Assembly: GCA_004562915.1 (NCBI GenBank)
Contig: SFQZ01000024.1
Span: 1 to 32,309, forward strand
Source: a bacterium
Lineage (GTDB): Bacteria; Bacillota_A; Clostridia; Lachnospirales; Lachnospiraceae
Length of the DNA stretch: 32,309 nucleotides
Direction: 5' to 3'
In this document: piece after piece, positions 24,475-31,533 of the stretch
Layout of the letters: every line of letters starts with the position of its first letter
Position numbering within the stretch: the stretch's first letter is position 1
The notes under the pieces: model-generated
What the model saw: the letters and a program-made list of their open reading frames with translations, nothing else
Databases searched by the model: none
What the model was told of the DNA's origin: nothing
Program-made: the position numbers and the translations under genes

Positions 24475-26475
24475 TTAATTCCTACGGATTATGGTAATGT
24501 GCTCTGGATTCTCGTAATCTTTCTCATAACCATTGTCATGATAATATTCGTAAACTGCCTCTCCTTCTTCCACAAATGAAAGATACTGAAGATTCTCAAA
24601 ATCCACATCTGCCACGCACTGACCGCCTGTTGACATGGGGATCAGGTGGTTCGGACGTACAAACACTACCACGTCTGTCAATCCTGCTTCAACATAATGA
24701 TGACCTGCTTCCAGTACTTCTTCTTCCATAATTCCGTCTTTTTTGAAACGAACCATTTTCATTTTCTCAGGCAGATACACATATCTTCCTTCTGCATTCT
24801 GCTCATAAACAGGAGCAATCATAAGGCCATCACCTAAAAGAAGCTGATCTTCCACTTTCACTGCATGAGCATCCTGAGGATAATCAAAGGCAAGTGGTCT
24901 GAACATCATTTCATCCCGCAGAACTGCTTTCATATACTCACTGTAAACGTAAGGAAGGAAACGATAGCGAAGTCCAATCACATGTCTGAATCCCTCAATA
25001 TCTTCAAATCGATATGCCTCCTGTACTCTGGTTCCCAAAGCGGAATGATTTCGCATCAGAGGGGTGAAAATTCCCAGTGCCAGCCAACGAAGTACCAGAT
25101 CTTCTGTAGTGTCCGCACCAAATCCGCCGATATCGGCTCCTGTATAAAGGAAACCGCACATATTCAGAGATGGCATCATTTTCAGATTCAACAGGATATG
25201 TGACCACCAGGATTTGTTATCACCTTGCCAGATACCGCCATAGCGATGCATTCCCACATAGGAAGAACGGGAGAACATCAGAATACGTTTGTCCGGCTCC
25301 AGACGTTCTAATGCTTCTCCTGCTGCACGGGTCATGTTGTATCCAAACAGGTTATGAACGCGATCATGACGAACTCTCTCCCCGTTTATATTATGGTAAA
25401 ACATTTTGTAATCATCCACATTGTTAGACAACCCAGAAACCAGTCCCGTAAATTCCCAGAAGCGATCCAGATCAAGATTTTGCCCTTTAAATGTGTCAAG
25501 CTTCTCCAACACATCCTTCAAACGATCTTCTGTATAAAAGATTGCCGGCTCATTCATATCATTCCAAAATCCTTCAACTCCCTGGTCCAGGAGGAATTTG
25601 TACTGATTGCCAAACCAGTCTCTTGCTTCTTTATTCAGCATATCCGGAAACAGAGCCTTACCAGGCCATACGGCTGCTACAAAGGGACTTCCGTCTTCTT
25701 TTGTACAGAAGTATCCTTTCTCCAGTCCCTCTTCATAGACATCATATCCCTCTTCCTGTTTCACACCGGCATCAATGATCGGTACCAGATGAATATTCTG
25801 TTCTTTCATTTCCTCATTGAATTTTGCGAACTCAGGAAATGTCTCGTCGTTCAACGTAAAATCTTTGTACCGTTCCATGTAGTCAATATCCAGATAAACA
25901 CTGTCCAGCGGAATGCCAAGATCACGATGCTTTTTCACCACTTCCCGGACTTCGTTTTCATTCATGTAACTCCAGCGGCTCTGACCATAACCAAATGCCC
26001 AAAGCGGAGCAATATAGCTTCTTCCCACCATATGACGAAACTGTTTTACAATATCTTTCACATCTGTTCCTGTGATCAGATATACATCCAGATTCCAGTC
26101 GGAGGCAGTGATCTTCAATTCATTATGTTTTGTATATCCCACATCAAAAGTAAGGATTCCTGGATAGTCCACAAAAATACCAAACTGTTCTTTTCCGTCC
26201 AATACCAGAAAATTGTGTGCACCATACAAAGAACGACGGTCTTCCTTGTGTTCCGGTTCGTCACTGCATTTGCTTTCGTAGATCCAGCCTCTTTTATTAA
26301 TTCCACGCACATTTTCTCCCAGTCCATATACCCGATCATTTACATCCATCTGATAAGAAAATGTCATTTCCTGTTCATTTACTGTAAAATAAGAAATCTG
26401 TCCGGCTTCTTTCTCCGGTTTCTGCAAAACCGCTTCGGTCTCAAGTACATTTCCATACACATATCTGCGAATCAT
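24475..26475 (-). CDS. Glycoside hydrolase family 31, alpha-glucosidase-like
   Basis: The 666-residue cytoplasmic enzyme (no signal peptide) carries the GH31 nucleophile motif GFWNDMNEPAIF, with Asp306 as nucleophile from the chosen start. It also has PLWAFGYGQSRWSY and DSVYLDIDYMERYKDFTLND, standard for alpha-glucosidases and isomaltases. The acid/base Asp lies in the GADTTEDL region. An N-terminal beta-sandwich and C-terminal beta domains frame the barrel. Maltose or isomalto-oligosaccharides are likely substrates, but alpha-xylosidase activity cannot be excluded by eye. I place the start at 26475 because GGGAGGA precedes that ATG; the frame stays open 30 bases further upstream without a good ribosome site. 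Confidence 0.93.
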   Translation of the reverse strand: MIRRYVYGNVLETEAVLQKPEKEAGQISYFTVNEQEMTFSYQMDVNDRVYGLGENVRGINKRGWIYESKCSDEPEHKEDRRSLYGAHNFLVLDGKEQFGIFVDYPGILTFDVGYTKHNELKITASDWNLDVYLITGTDVKDIVKQFRHMVGRSYIAPLWAFGYGQSRWSYMNENEVREVVKKHRDLGIPLDSVYLDIDYMERYKDFTLNDETFPEFAKFNEEMKEQNIHLVPIIDAGVKQEEGYDVYEEGLEKGYFCTKEDGSPFVAAVWPGKALFPDMLNKEARDWFGNQYKFLLDQGVEGFWNDMNEPAIFYTEDRLKDVLEKLDTFKGQNLDLDRFWEFTGLVSGLSNNVDDYKMFYHNINGERVRHDRVHNLFGYNMTRAAGEALERLEPDKRILMFSRSSYVGMHRYGGIWQGDNKSWWSHILLNLKMMPSLNMCGFLYTGADIGGFGADTTEDLVLRWLALGIFTPLMRNHSALGTRVQEAYRFEDIEGFRHVIGLRYRFLPYVYSEYMKAVLRDEMMFRPLAFDYPQDAHAVKVEDQLLLGDGLMIAPVYEQNAEGRYVYLPEKMKMVRFKKDGIMEEEVLEAGHHYVEAGLTDVVVFVRPNHLIPMSTGGQCVADVDFENLQYLSFVEEGEAVYEYYHDNGYEKDYENPEHITIIRRN

Positions 26476-26587
26476 GCTCTGTTCCTCCCATATCATCCAA
26501 TGCATTTTTTTACAGTATAATCAATTATGGCTCCGAATGTCTTACGATATTTTAGCTGATAAGTACGGTATTTTGACATTTTTCTTT

Positions 26588-26606
26588 AGAAGACAGACCC
26601 TGTCCT
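26588..26606. repeat. Short GGACAGG-type palindrome
   Basis: GACAG-ACC-CTGTC followed by CTTTTTT lies just after the broken LysR gene. It shares the GGACAGGGTCTGTC word with the longer palindromes at 24405-24470 and 27980-28034. Confidence 0.5.
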
Positions 26607-26609
26607 TTT

Positions 26610-27131
26610 TTAGATACTTTTGCGTGCAATTTCAATAAAATCTCTCGCATATTGTGGAAGATAAGTTCCCTTTCTATACGCAATCGTCAGCGTACTTGAT
26701 ATTTCTTTATCTCCAATAGAAAAACAGGAAAGTTTTCTTGTAAATTCCATATTTTTCACATAGGTTTCGGGCAAAAAACAGATTCCCTTTCCTCTCATAC
26801 AGAGTTTCACACAGGTTTCCGTATTTCTGCTGCAGGCAGGAACATGCGGATAAATATCATATTCCTCAAACAACTCCCGTATAATCTTTCCTGTTGTCTG
26901 TTCCGGAAAATGGAGAATAAAAGCTTCGTCTTTCAGAAGCTTTAAATCCATCCACGGATAGTTCCTGTTTTTCTGAATTTTTCCAGCCTTTGCAATCGGA
27001 TGATCTGCTGGCATAACGAGCAATATTTCTTCTTTTTTCAAAATCTCATATTCCAGACGCGGATGTTCTTTTGTCTCATTAAAAATGGCAAAATCCAACT
27101 TGTTCATGCTCTTCATTGTCATCCACCACAT
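26610..27131 (-). pseudogene. LysR-type regulator, effector-binding half only
   Basis: The frame encodes 173 residues that match the C-terminal two thirds of a LysR effector domain: KLDFAIFNETKEHP, LLVMPADHPIAKAG and KLCMRGKGICFLPETYV are typical. The DNA-binding helix-turn-helix (about 60 residues) and linker are absent. A second frame just upstream (about 27109-27240) reads GDINVINYVVDDNEE. A one-base shift near 27108 would join it in-frame to MNKLDFAIF, which restores a plausible LysR stretch. That upstream frame ends at the HAD stop codon, with no room for a helix-turn-helix. I read this as a decayed gene with an N-terminal deletion and a frameshift. It may once have controlled GH31. Confidence 0.75.
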
Positions 27132-27240
27132 AATTTATCACATTGATATCGCCTCTGTTCAGATACTGCTCCACCAGATACCCAGAGAATGCCACCCATG
27201 ACAGATTCAGAACCATAAGATTTTTTTCAACAAACCACTT

Positions 27241-27765
27241 TCAACTATCCCGTTCCAACTGTCGAAGTAATTCCAACAACTCCAATGGATTATGAATAAT
27301 ATAATCGGGTATTTCCTCTTCTGATTCAGGTGTCATGCGATATCTAGGCGTCCAATCCTGAAGAACGGAAATGATTCCCATGGAGTTAGCACCCCGTATG
27401 TCACGTTCAATATTATTTCCCACCATGATAATATGAGCACAATCCTTTTTGGTCAGATTCATTTTTTCCAGAGCCGTCTCAAACATGCGTGACGATGGTT
27501 TTTCAGTTCCTACAACCGAAGAGACAATCATCTGCTCAAAGAAGTCTGTCAGACCCAGATGCCGGTAAATATTGTCAAACGATTCTTTATACCCATCTGC
27601 CACCAACGCCACACGGTATCCCTGCTCCTTAAGTATTCTCAAAAGTCGATCTGCCCCCGGTATAACCTTTGCAGTCACGACCACATCACGATCATTCCGG
27701 ACTTCTGTGGATTCATCAATGATGGTATCTCCACTGTCAATAAACACTACTATCTTTTTTTCCAT
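27241..27765 (-). CDS. HAD-superfamily hydrolase
   Basis: The 174-residue protein has HAD motif I as VFIDSGDTIID (nucleophile Asp10). Motif II lies near RVALVADGYKESF, the motif III lysine near GTEKPSSRMFETAL, and the motif IV acid in IIMVGNNIERDIRGANSMG. It is probably a small-molecule phosphatase of the phosphoglycolate-phosphatase type. The second motif I Asp (position +2), the usual acid/base, is Gly12 here, so activity may differ. I chose the ATG at 27765 because AAAGGA with a six-base spacer precedes it; ATGs seven and five codons upstream lack one. Its stop codon directly precedes the LysR remnant. Confidence 0.8.
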   Translation of the reverse strand: MEKKIVVFIDSGDTIIDESTEVRNDRDVVVTAKVIPGADRLLRILKEQGYRVALVADGYKESFDNIYRHLGLTDFFEQMIVSSVVGTEKPSSRMFETALEKMNLTKKDCAHIIMVGNNIERDIRGANSMGIISVLQDWTPRYRMTPESEEEIPDYIIHNPLELLELLRQLERDS

Positions 27766-27823
27766 ATTCATTCCTTTCATGTACAAAGAATATCACGATG
27801 CATCCGGAAGAAACATGCACTTT

Positions 27824-27937
27824 TCACTCTTGTATATATACTTTTGCACTCTCTTTTACTTTTTTCTTTTCTCTCTGAATCCGCTCCAAAATTACCTCTT
27901 TCAATTGTGCAAACGGCATCATCCATTCCTCTTTCAT
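27824..27937 (-). CDS. Possible short ORF or gene remnant
   Basis: An open frame of 37 codons begins MKEEWMMPFAQLKEVIL and continues with a Lys/Glu-rich helix. It has no clear ribosome site. The same frame stays open upstream toward the GGACAGG palindrome, so it may be the tail of a larger gene interrupted there. No family recognised. Confidence 0.2.
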   Translation of the reverse strand: MKEEWMMPFAQLKEVILERIQREKKKVKESAKVYIQE

Positions 27938-27979
27938 CTCTACAGGTATAAAATGTTTACTTGGTACAAATGAATAAAA

Positions 27980-28034
27980 GGACAGGGGACGGACCTGTGT
28001 CCCAAAATATGGGACACAGGTCCGTCCCCTGTCC
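27980..28034. repeat. Perfect 25 bp palindrome, GGACAGG family
   Basis: Arms 27980-28004 and 28010-28034 are perfectly complementary around a five-base AAATA loop. The minus strand continues with TTTT, so it may end the DUF1858 transcript. Its length and repeated GGACAGG/GGACACAGG words are more like a dispersed palindromic repeat than an ordinary terminator. Confidence 0.8.
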
Positions 28035-28068
28035 TACTCTCTGTCCTTCCCTTTCTTTTATAAACCAA

Positions 28069-28269
28069 TTACTTCTGAGACAGATAATCCAGAATAGATT
28101 TCAGTACTACGTCTGCATCCAGTCCGTGTACCATACATGCCTCTTCCAGAGATTCATTGATGGAGGACGGACATCCGATACAATGCATTCCTGACTGCAT
28201 CAGAATGTAAGCAATTCCCTGATCATATTCCAGCATCTGTCCCATAGTAGTTTCTTTTGTAATCTGCAT
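28069..28269 (-). CDS. DUF1858 domain protein
   Basis: The 66-residue protein matches the DUF1858 pattern over its whole length. It has a short N-terminal strand, TMGQMLEYDQGIAYILMQSG, then HCIGCPSS with Cys30 and Cys33, then LEEACMVHGLDADVVLKSIL. Stand-alone members are common in anaerobes, and the CxxC pair suggests a redox or metal role; the exact function is unknown. GAAAGGAG precedes the ATG. Confidence 0.9.
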   Translation of the reverse strand: MQITKETTMGQMLEYDQGIAYILMQSGMHCIGCPSSINESLEEACMVHGLDADVVLKSILDYLSQK

Positions 28270-28365
28270 GATAATGCTCCTTTCTTCTTTCTGTTCTTAT
28301 GATATCATGTCCTGTGGGCATAACATTCTGTGAAAATTCGCAGCAGAGTAATCTGTGCTTCTTAT

Positions 28366-28395
28366 ATCATATCACTTTCTGCCTGTAGTATACAA
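28366..28395 (-). promoter_or_regulatory. Candidate promoter of the DUF1858 gene
   Basis: On the minus strand TTGTAT (28390-28395) and TATGAT (28366-28371) are 18 bases apart, about 100 bases before the start. Confidence 0.45.
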
Positions 28396-28403
28396 TCCTT
28401 ATT

Positions 28404-29174
28404 TTAAGAATTTGGTATCTGTCTTCCCGATGCATCCATATGATAATTCTCTTTATAGATTAGTTGTGATATGGGTACCAGTTCATATCCTTTTTCTTTC
28501 AGTTTTGTCAGTAATTCATCCAGTGCATCTGCGGTGTATTTTGCGCCATTATGGCAGAGAATAATAGCACCATTTCCCAGATCTTTATTCTCTGTTACCC
28601 GACTGACAATATCTTCCACTCCATAATCTTTCCAGTCCAGACTGTCCACACTCCACTGAATCGGATAATATCCACAGGCATATGCAGTCTGTATCACGGT
28701 ATTATTATAATCTCCATAGGGTGGGCGAAAAAGATTCATCTCATATCCGGTAAGTTTTTTTACTCTCTCGTGTACTGTCATGATTTCTTTTCTGCATTCT
28801 TCTGTGGATAACTGACTCATCTGCTTGTGATTTTCACTGTGATTTCCAAGATCATGACCGGATTCCAGTATGCGTTTCACATCTTCAGGATATTCTTCCA
28901 CCCATCCTCCAGTCATAAAGAAAGTAGCCTTTACCTGATGTTTTGCCAGAATGTCAAGAATTCTCTGGGTATCCTCATTTCCCCAGGCTGCGTCAAAGGA
29001 TATGGAAATCTCTGGTTTCTCCGTCTCGACAGAGTAGATCGGCAGTTCACGTCCATTGACACTGCTGTTTGCTGTCACCAGCTTTTCTCCCACATCTTTC
29101 CAGTACAATATAGAAAGCCCTGTGATCATCACAAGTGCCAAAACAAGAACTCCAACAAACCCAGTTTTTTTCAT
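28404..29174 (-). CDS. Polysaccharide deacetylase (NodB domain), sporulation PdaB-like
   Basis: The 256-residue protein starts with an N-terminal membrane anchor or signal (about residues 7-25). A NodB deacetylase domain follows: motif 1 ISISFDAAWG, zinc-binding motif HSENH in GNHSENHKQM, motif 3 LFRPPYGDYN, motif 4 near WSVDSLDWKDYG and motif 5 ILCHNG. Such enzymes deacetylate peptidoglycan outside the membrane; PdaB-like members act in spores of Bacillus and clostridia. The usual TFDD is FDAA here, so the second metal ligand is missing. This occurs in some clostridial homologues as I recall, and activity is uncertain. It is transcribed toward the DUF1858 gene. Confidence 0.87.
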   Translation of the reverse strand: MKKTGFVGVLVLALVMITGLSILYWKDVGEKLVTANSSVNGRELPIYSVETEKPEISISFDAAWGNEDTQRILDILAKHQVKATFFMTGGWVEEYPEDVKRILESGHDLGNHSENHKQMSQLSTEECRKEIMTVHERVKKLTGYEMNLFRPPYGDYNNTVIQTAYACGYYPIQWSVDSLDWKDYGVEDIVSRVTENKDLGNGAIILCHNGAKYTADALDELLTKLKEKGYELVPISQLIYKENYHMDASGRQIPNS

Positions 29175-29217
29175 GGAAGACCTCTGGTATTTTTCTTACT
29201 ATATTATATGAAAATCA

Positions 29218-30819
29218 TCAGCCATAATAATACAAATCTGAAAATACTTGGTCCGCTTTTTTATTCAATGCTGTAACCATCCCCTCTGCAACATGCATAT
29301 ATCCGCTGGTTCCGTCTTTTCCTTTTACCAGAATCCATTCTTTCATATCCGTTCCCATAAAAAACACTTCATCCTGTGCGGGAATCACCTTTGTAGCCGA
29401 AGTTTCATCCATACGACTGTAAACCGGCAAATCTTCATATAAAATATGGGATTTATTCGGAATATATTTGTGCCATCCGGTTTCCTGATACTGAATCGCT
29501 CCATGGTATCTCCATTGCCCATTTATTTCTGCAGTCTCAATCAAATCCACCCGAAGCTGCCCTGTAATATTTCCATATCCATCAAAACCATTGATTCCTC
29601 CATTTTCTTCGGAAAACGGGAAGCCTTCTACAAGTCCCAGATAATACAGGCCTCCGTCGTATTTGAAAAAGTGCGTCACCAGATCGTCACTGGGACCATA
29701 ATCCAATATGGCAATTTCCAGACCAGCATCATACTCCGAAATATCCGTCACATAAAACCTGTCTTCACAGGGAGTCCATATATCCGCCACTTCACCAATC
29801 GCATAGGTTTCCCCATCTATCATCAGGAGTACTTCGTAATTCCAGTCGGGCAGTTCATTTACCTGATATCGAATCTCATTGTTCGTTCCTGTACCACCCA
29901 TGTCTTCCCTGACAGTTTCACCAGCCTGATATTTCTTCGGGTACGGATGTTTCCGGTCATATTCTTTTTTTGCTTCGCTCAAAAGCTCTACGTTCTTTTT
30001 CTCAGTTTCATTTAATACAGCATCATCAAATTTTTTTGTGGAAATTGTTCCCTGATACCAGGAACACTGATTAAAATACTGCTGCAGATAATCATTGCCA
30101 AACTTTCTTCCATGTCTGGCATAAATCTCATTTTTAGCAATCCACAAATCATTGTCCGACCAGTTATCCATCATTTCCTGCTGCAAAAGGCAAATGCTGC
30201 TGGATGGGATAATATATTCATCTGCATCATAATGGATGCCTGCCACATCAAATTTTGCTGATTCTGCTATTTCATCCGCCTGGGCACTCATTTCCACATA
30301 CTCATTCATCACTTCTTCCTGTTGCGTATCACAAGGGACATCCGTGGGACGATCGATATAATAGAACACTCCATCATCTGTATAACCGATCATAGTCTCT
30401 CCGCAGCCATAATATACAGGTTCCTGCAGCCGGCTGAAACCACAGATAAATCCCATGCCATTTTCTTTTTCGTAGGATGCTTTCTGATAAATGGAAAAAC
30501 CAGTTTCATTTTCCTCAATCACACATTTATTTACCCAACTGTCCGGAAATGTAACCGTAATCTCCTGCCAGGCGTAGGATCCGCTTTTTTCCAATATAAT
30601 GGTCTCCCCAAACGCATCCTTTACTTTATTGCCATTTCCTCCATCCACATTTTCTGTACTTCCCTGCACTTCTTCCTTATCCTGTTCTTTCTCATCTACC
30701 TGTGTCGTTCCGTTCTCCTGTGTCTCTTCCTTCTCCTTTGTTACTTCCCGCGAAGCATGGCTGCACCCTGCAAGGATTATAAGACCTGTCATCCATAAAA
30801 CAACCAGTTTTTTTTTCAT
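29218..30819 (-). CDS. Lipoprotein with YARHG domain and SH3-like C-terminus
   Basis: The 533-residue lipoprotein has a signal ending at LIILAGC, so Cys19 would be lipidated. An acidic, Glu/Gln/Lys-rich linker (about 20-66) and a beta-rich domain come next. A YARHG domain (about 202-285; IAKNEIYARHGRKFGNDYLQ) is known from surface proteins of Firmicutes, with unknown role. Near the C-terminus, ILYEDLPVYSRMDETSATKV to GTSGYMHVAEGMV resembles a bacterial SH3 domain that binds cell wall. It acts on the outer surface. I place the start at 30819, where AAAGGA precedes the ATG. The frame stays open 41 codons upstream, but that part is coded by the hairpin element of the leader and lacks sense as protein. 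Confidence 0.85.
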   Translation of the reverse strand: MKKKLVVLWMTGLIILAGCSHASREVTKEKEETQENGTTQVDEKEQDKEEVQGSTENVDGGNGNKVKDAFGETIILEKSGSYAWQEITVTFPDSWVNKCVIEENETGFSIYQKASYEKENGMGFICGFSRLQEPVYYGCGETMIGYTDDGVFYYIDRPTDVPCDTQQEEVMNEYVEMSAQADEIAESAKFDVAGIHYDADEYIIPSSSICLLQQEMMDNWSDNDLWIAKNEIYARHGRKFGNDYLQQYFNQCSWYQGTISTKKFDDAVLNETEKKNVELLSEAKKEYDRKHPYPKKYQAGETVREDMGGTGTNNEIRYQVNELPDWNYEVLLMIDGETYAIGEVADIWTPCEDRFYVTDISEYDAGLEIAILDYGPSDDLVTHFFKYDGGLYYLGLVEGFPFSEENGGINGFDGYGNITGQLRVDLIETAEINGQWRYHGAIQYQETGWHKYIPNKSHILYEDLPVYSRMDETSATKVIPAQDEVFFMGTDMKEWILVKGKDGTSGYMHVAEGMVTALNKKADQVFSDLYYYG

Positions 30820-30839
30820 ATGCGTTCCTTTCTTAAATT

Positions 30840-30980
30840 CAAGTATGCCTCGGCGTACTTGCTGCGCACCTCTGCAATCCGCCGGAGGTTCTATCTTGGA
30901 AGGAGATTGGACTCCCACCAAGACTAAATTATCGCAACTCACTACCTATAGAGGTGGGAGTCTTTTCTCCTTTCAAGATA
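30840..30980 (-). mobile_element. Multi-hairpin element in the YARHG leader, possible transposon end
   Basis: Three hairpins follow each other on the minus strand. A 28-base imperfect stem (30953-30980 with 30892-30919, 24 of 28 paired) has a 33-base loop. A short ACCTC/GAGGT stem lies at 30868-30889. A tight 10 bp hairpin CAAGTACGCC/TCGGCATACTTG-type occupies 30840-30861, just before the ribosome site. Subterminal hairpins of this kind resemble ends of IS200/IS605-type elements or their guide RNAs, but no tnpA or tnpB is present. A cis-acting leader RNA is the alternative. Confidence 0.35.
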
Positions 30981-31016
30981 AAACAGCGCCTCCACTTTCA
31001 TAAAGTCAAGACGCCA
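30979..31016 (-). terminator. Terminator after the COG2426 gene
   Basis: On the minus strand arms 31002-31014 and 30986-30998 pair at 12 of 13 positions (two G-U) around an ATG loop; TGTTTTAT follows. It ends the hisC-COG2426 transcript just upstream of the hairpin element. Confidence 0.7.
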
Positions 31017-31030
31017 TTTTCAGTCACTTA

Positions 31031-31531
31031 TTAACTTACAATATTTCCTACCAATACATAGGAAACAAAATACATGATCACAGTTGCCATAGCAATTCCA
31101 CATAGAATAGCCACAGAGGATTTTTTGATATCAATTCCCAGCAGGGAAGCAATCAATGCTCCTGTCCAGGCACCGGTTCCCGGAAGAGGAATTCCTACAA
31201 AAAGCATCAGACCCAAAAATTCATATTTCTGAATCTTGTCGCTTTTTCCCATCGCCCGTGCTTCCAGTTTTTCAATTAAACCACGGAAGATTCGAATCTT
31301 TTTCATCCATTTAAAGATCTGACGGATAAACAAAAGGATAAATGGAATCGGCAAAATATTACCGATAATACTGATCGGAATCGCCTGTTGCACCGGTACT
31401 TTCAGCAAGGTACCCGCCAGCAGCCCGCCTCTCAGTTCCAGAATCGGCATCAGTGAAATAATAAATACTACTGCCTGTGCCGATATATACGGTCCAAGAT
31501 GGGTAGTAAACCATGTAACAAGTGCTTCCAT
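31031..31531 (-). CDS. Small multidrug export protein family (COG2426)
   Basis: The 166-residue membrane protein has the family's pattern of four to five helices, with PILELRGGLLAGTLLKVP near residue 30 and GIPLPGTGAWTGALIASLLG near residue 115. The export role in the family name rests on thin evidence. I chose the ATG at 31531 because AGGAG stands seven bases before it; an in-frame TTG six bases upstream sits too close to that site. The gene begins two bases after the hisC stop, so the two are translated in tandem. Confidence 0.88.
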   Translation of the reverse strand: MEALVTWFTTHLGPYISAQAVVFIISLMPILELRGGLLAGTLLKVPVQQAIPISIIGNILPIPFILLFIRQIFKWMKKIRIFRGLIEKLEARAMGKSDKIQKYEFLGLMLFVGIPLPGTGAWTGALIASLLGIDIKKSSVAILCGIAMATVIMYFVSYVLVGNIVS

Positions 31532-31533
31532 TC

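Noticed and set aside
25354..26520. 388-codon open frame on the plus strand opposite GH31
   Set aside because: Same reason: low-complexity translation rich in I, F, H and C, mirrored on unmistakable GH31 motifs, with no ribosome site.
30820..30942. N-terminal extension of the YARHG lipoprotein by 41 residues
   Set aside because: It would hide the lipoprotein signal behind a hydrophilic stretch, runs through the hairpin element and has no better ribosome site than the ATG at 30819.
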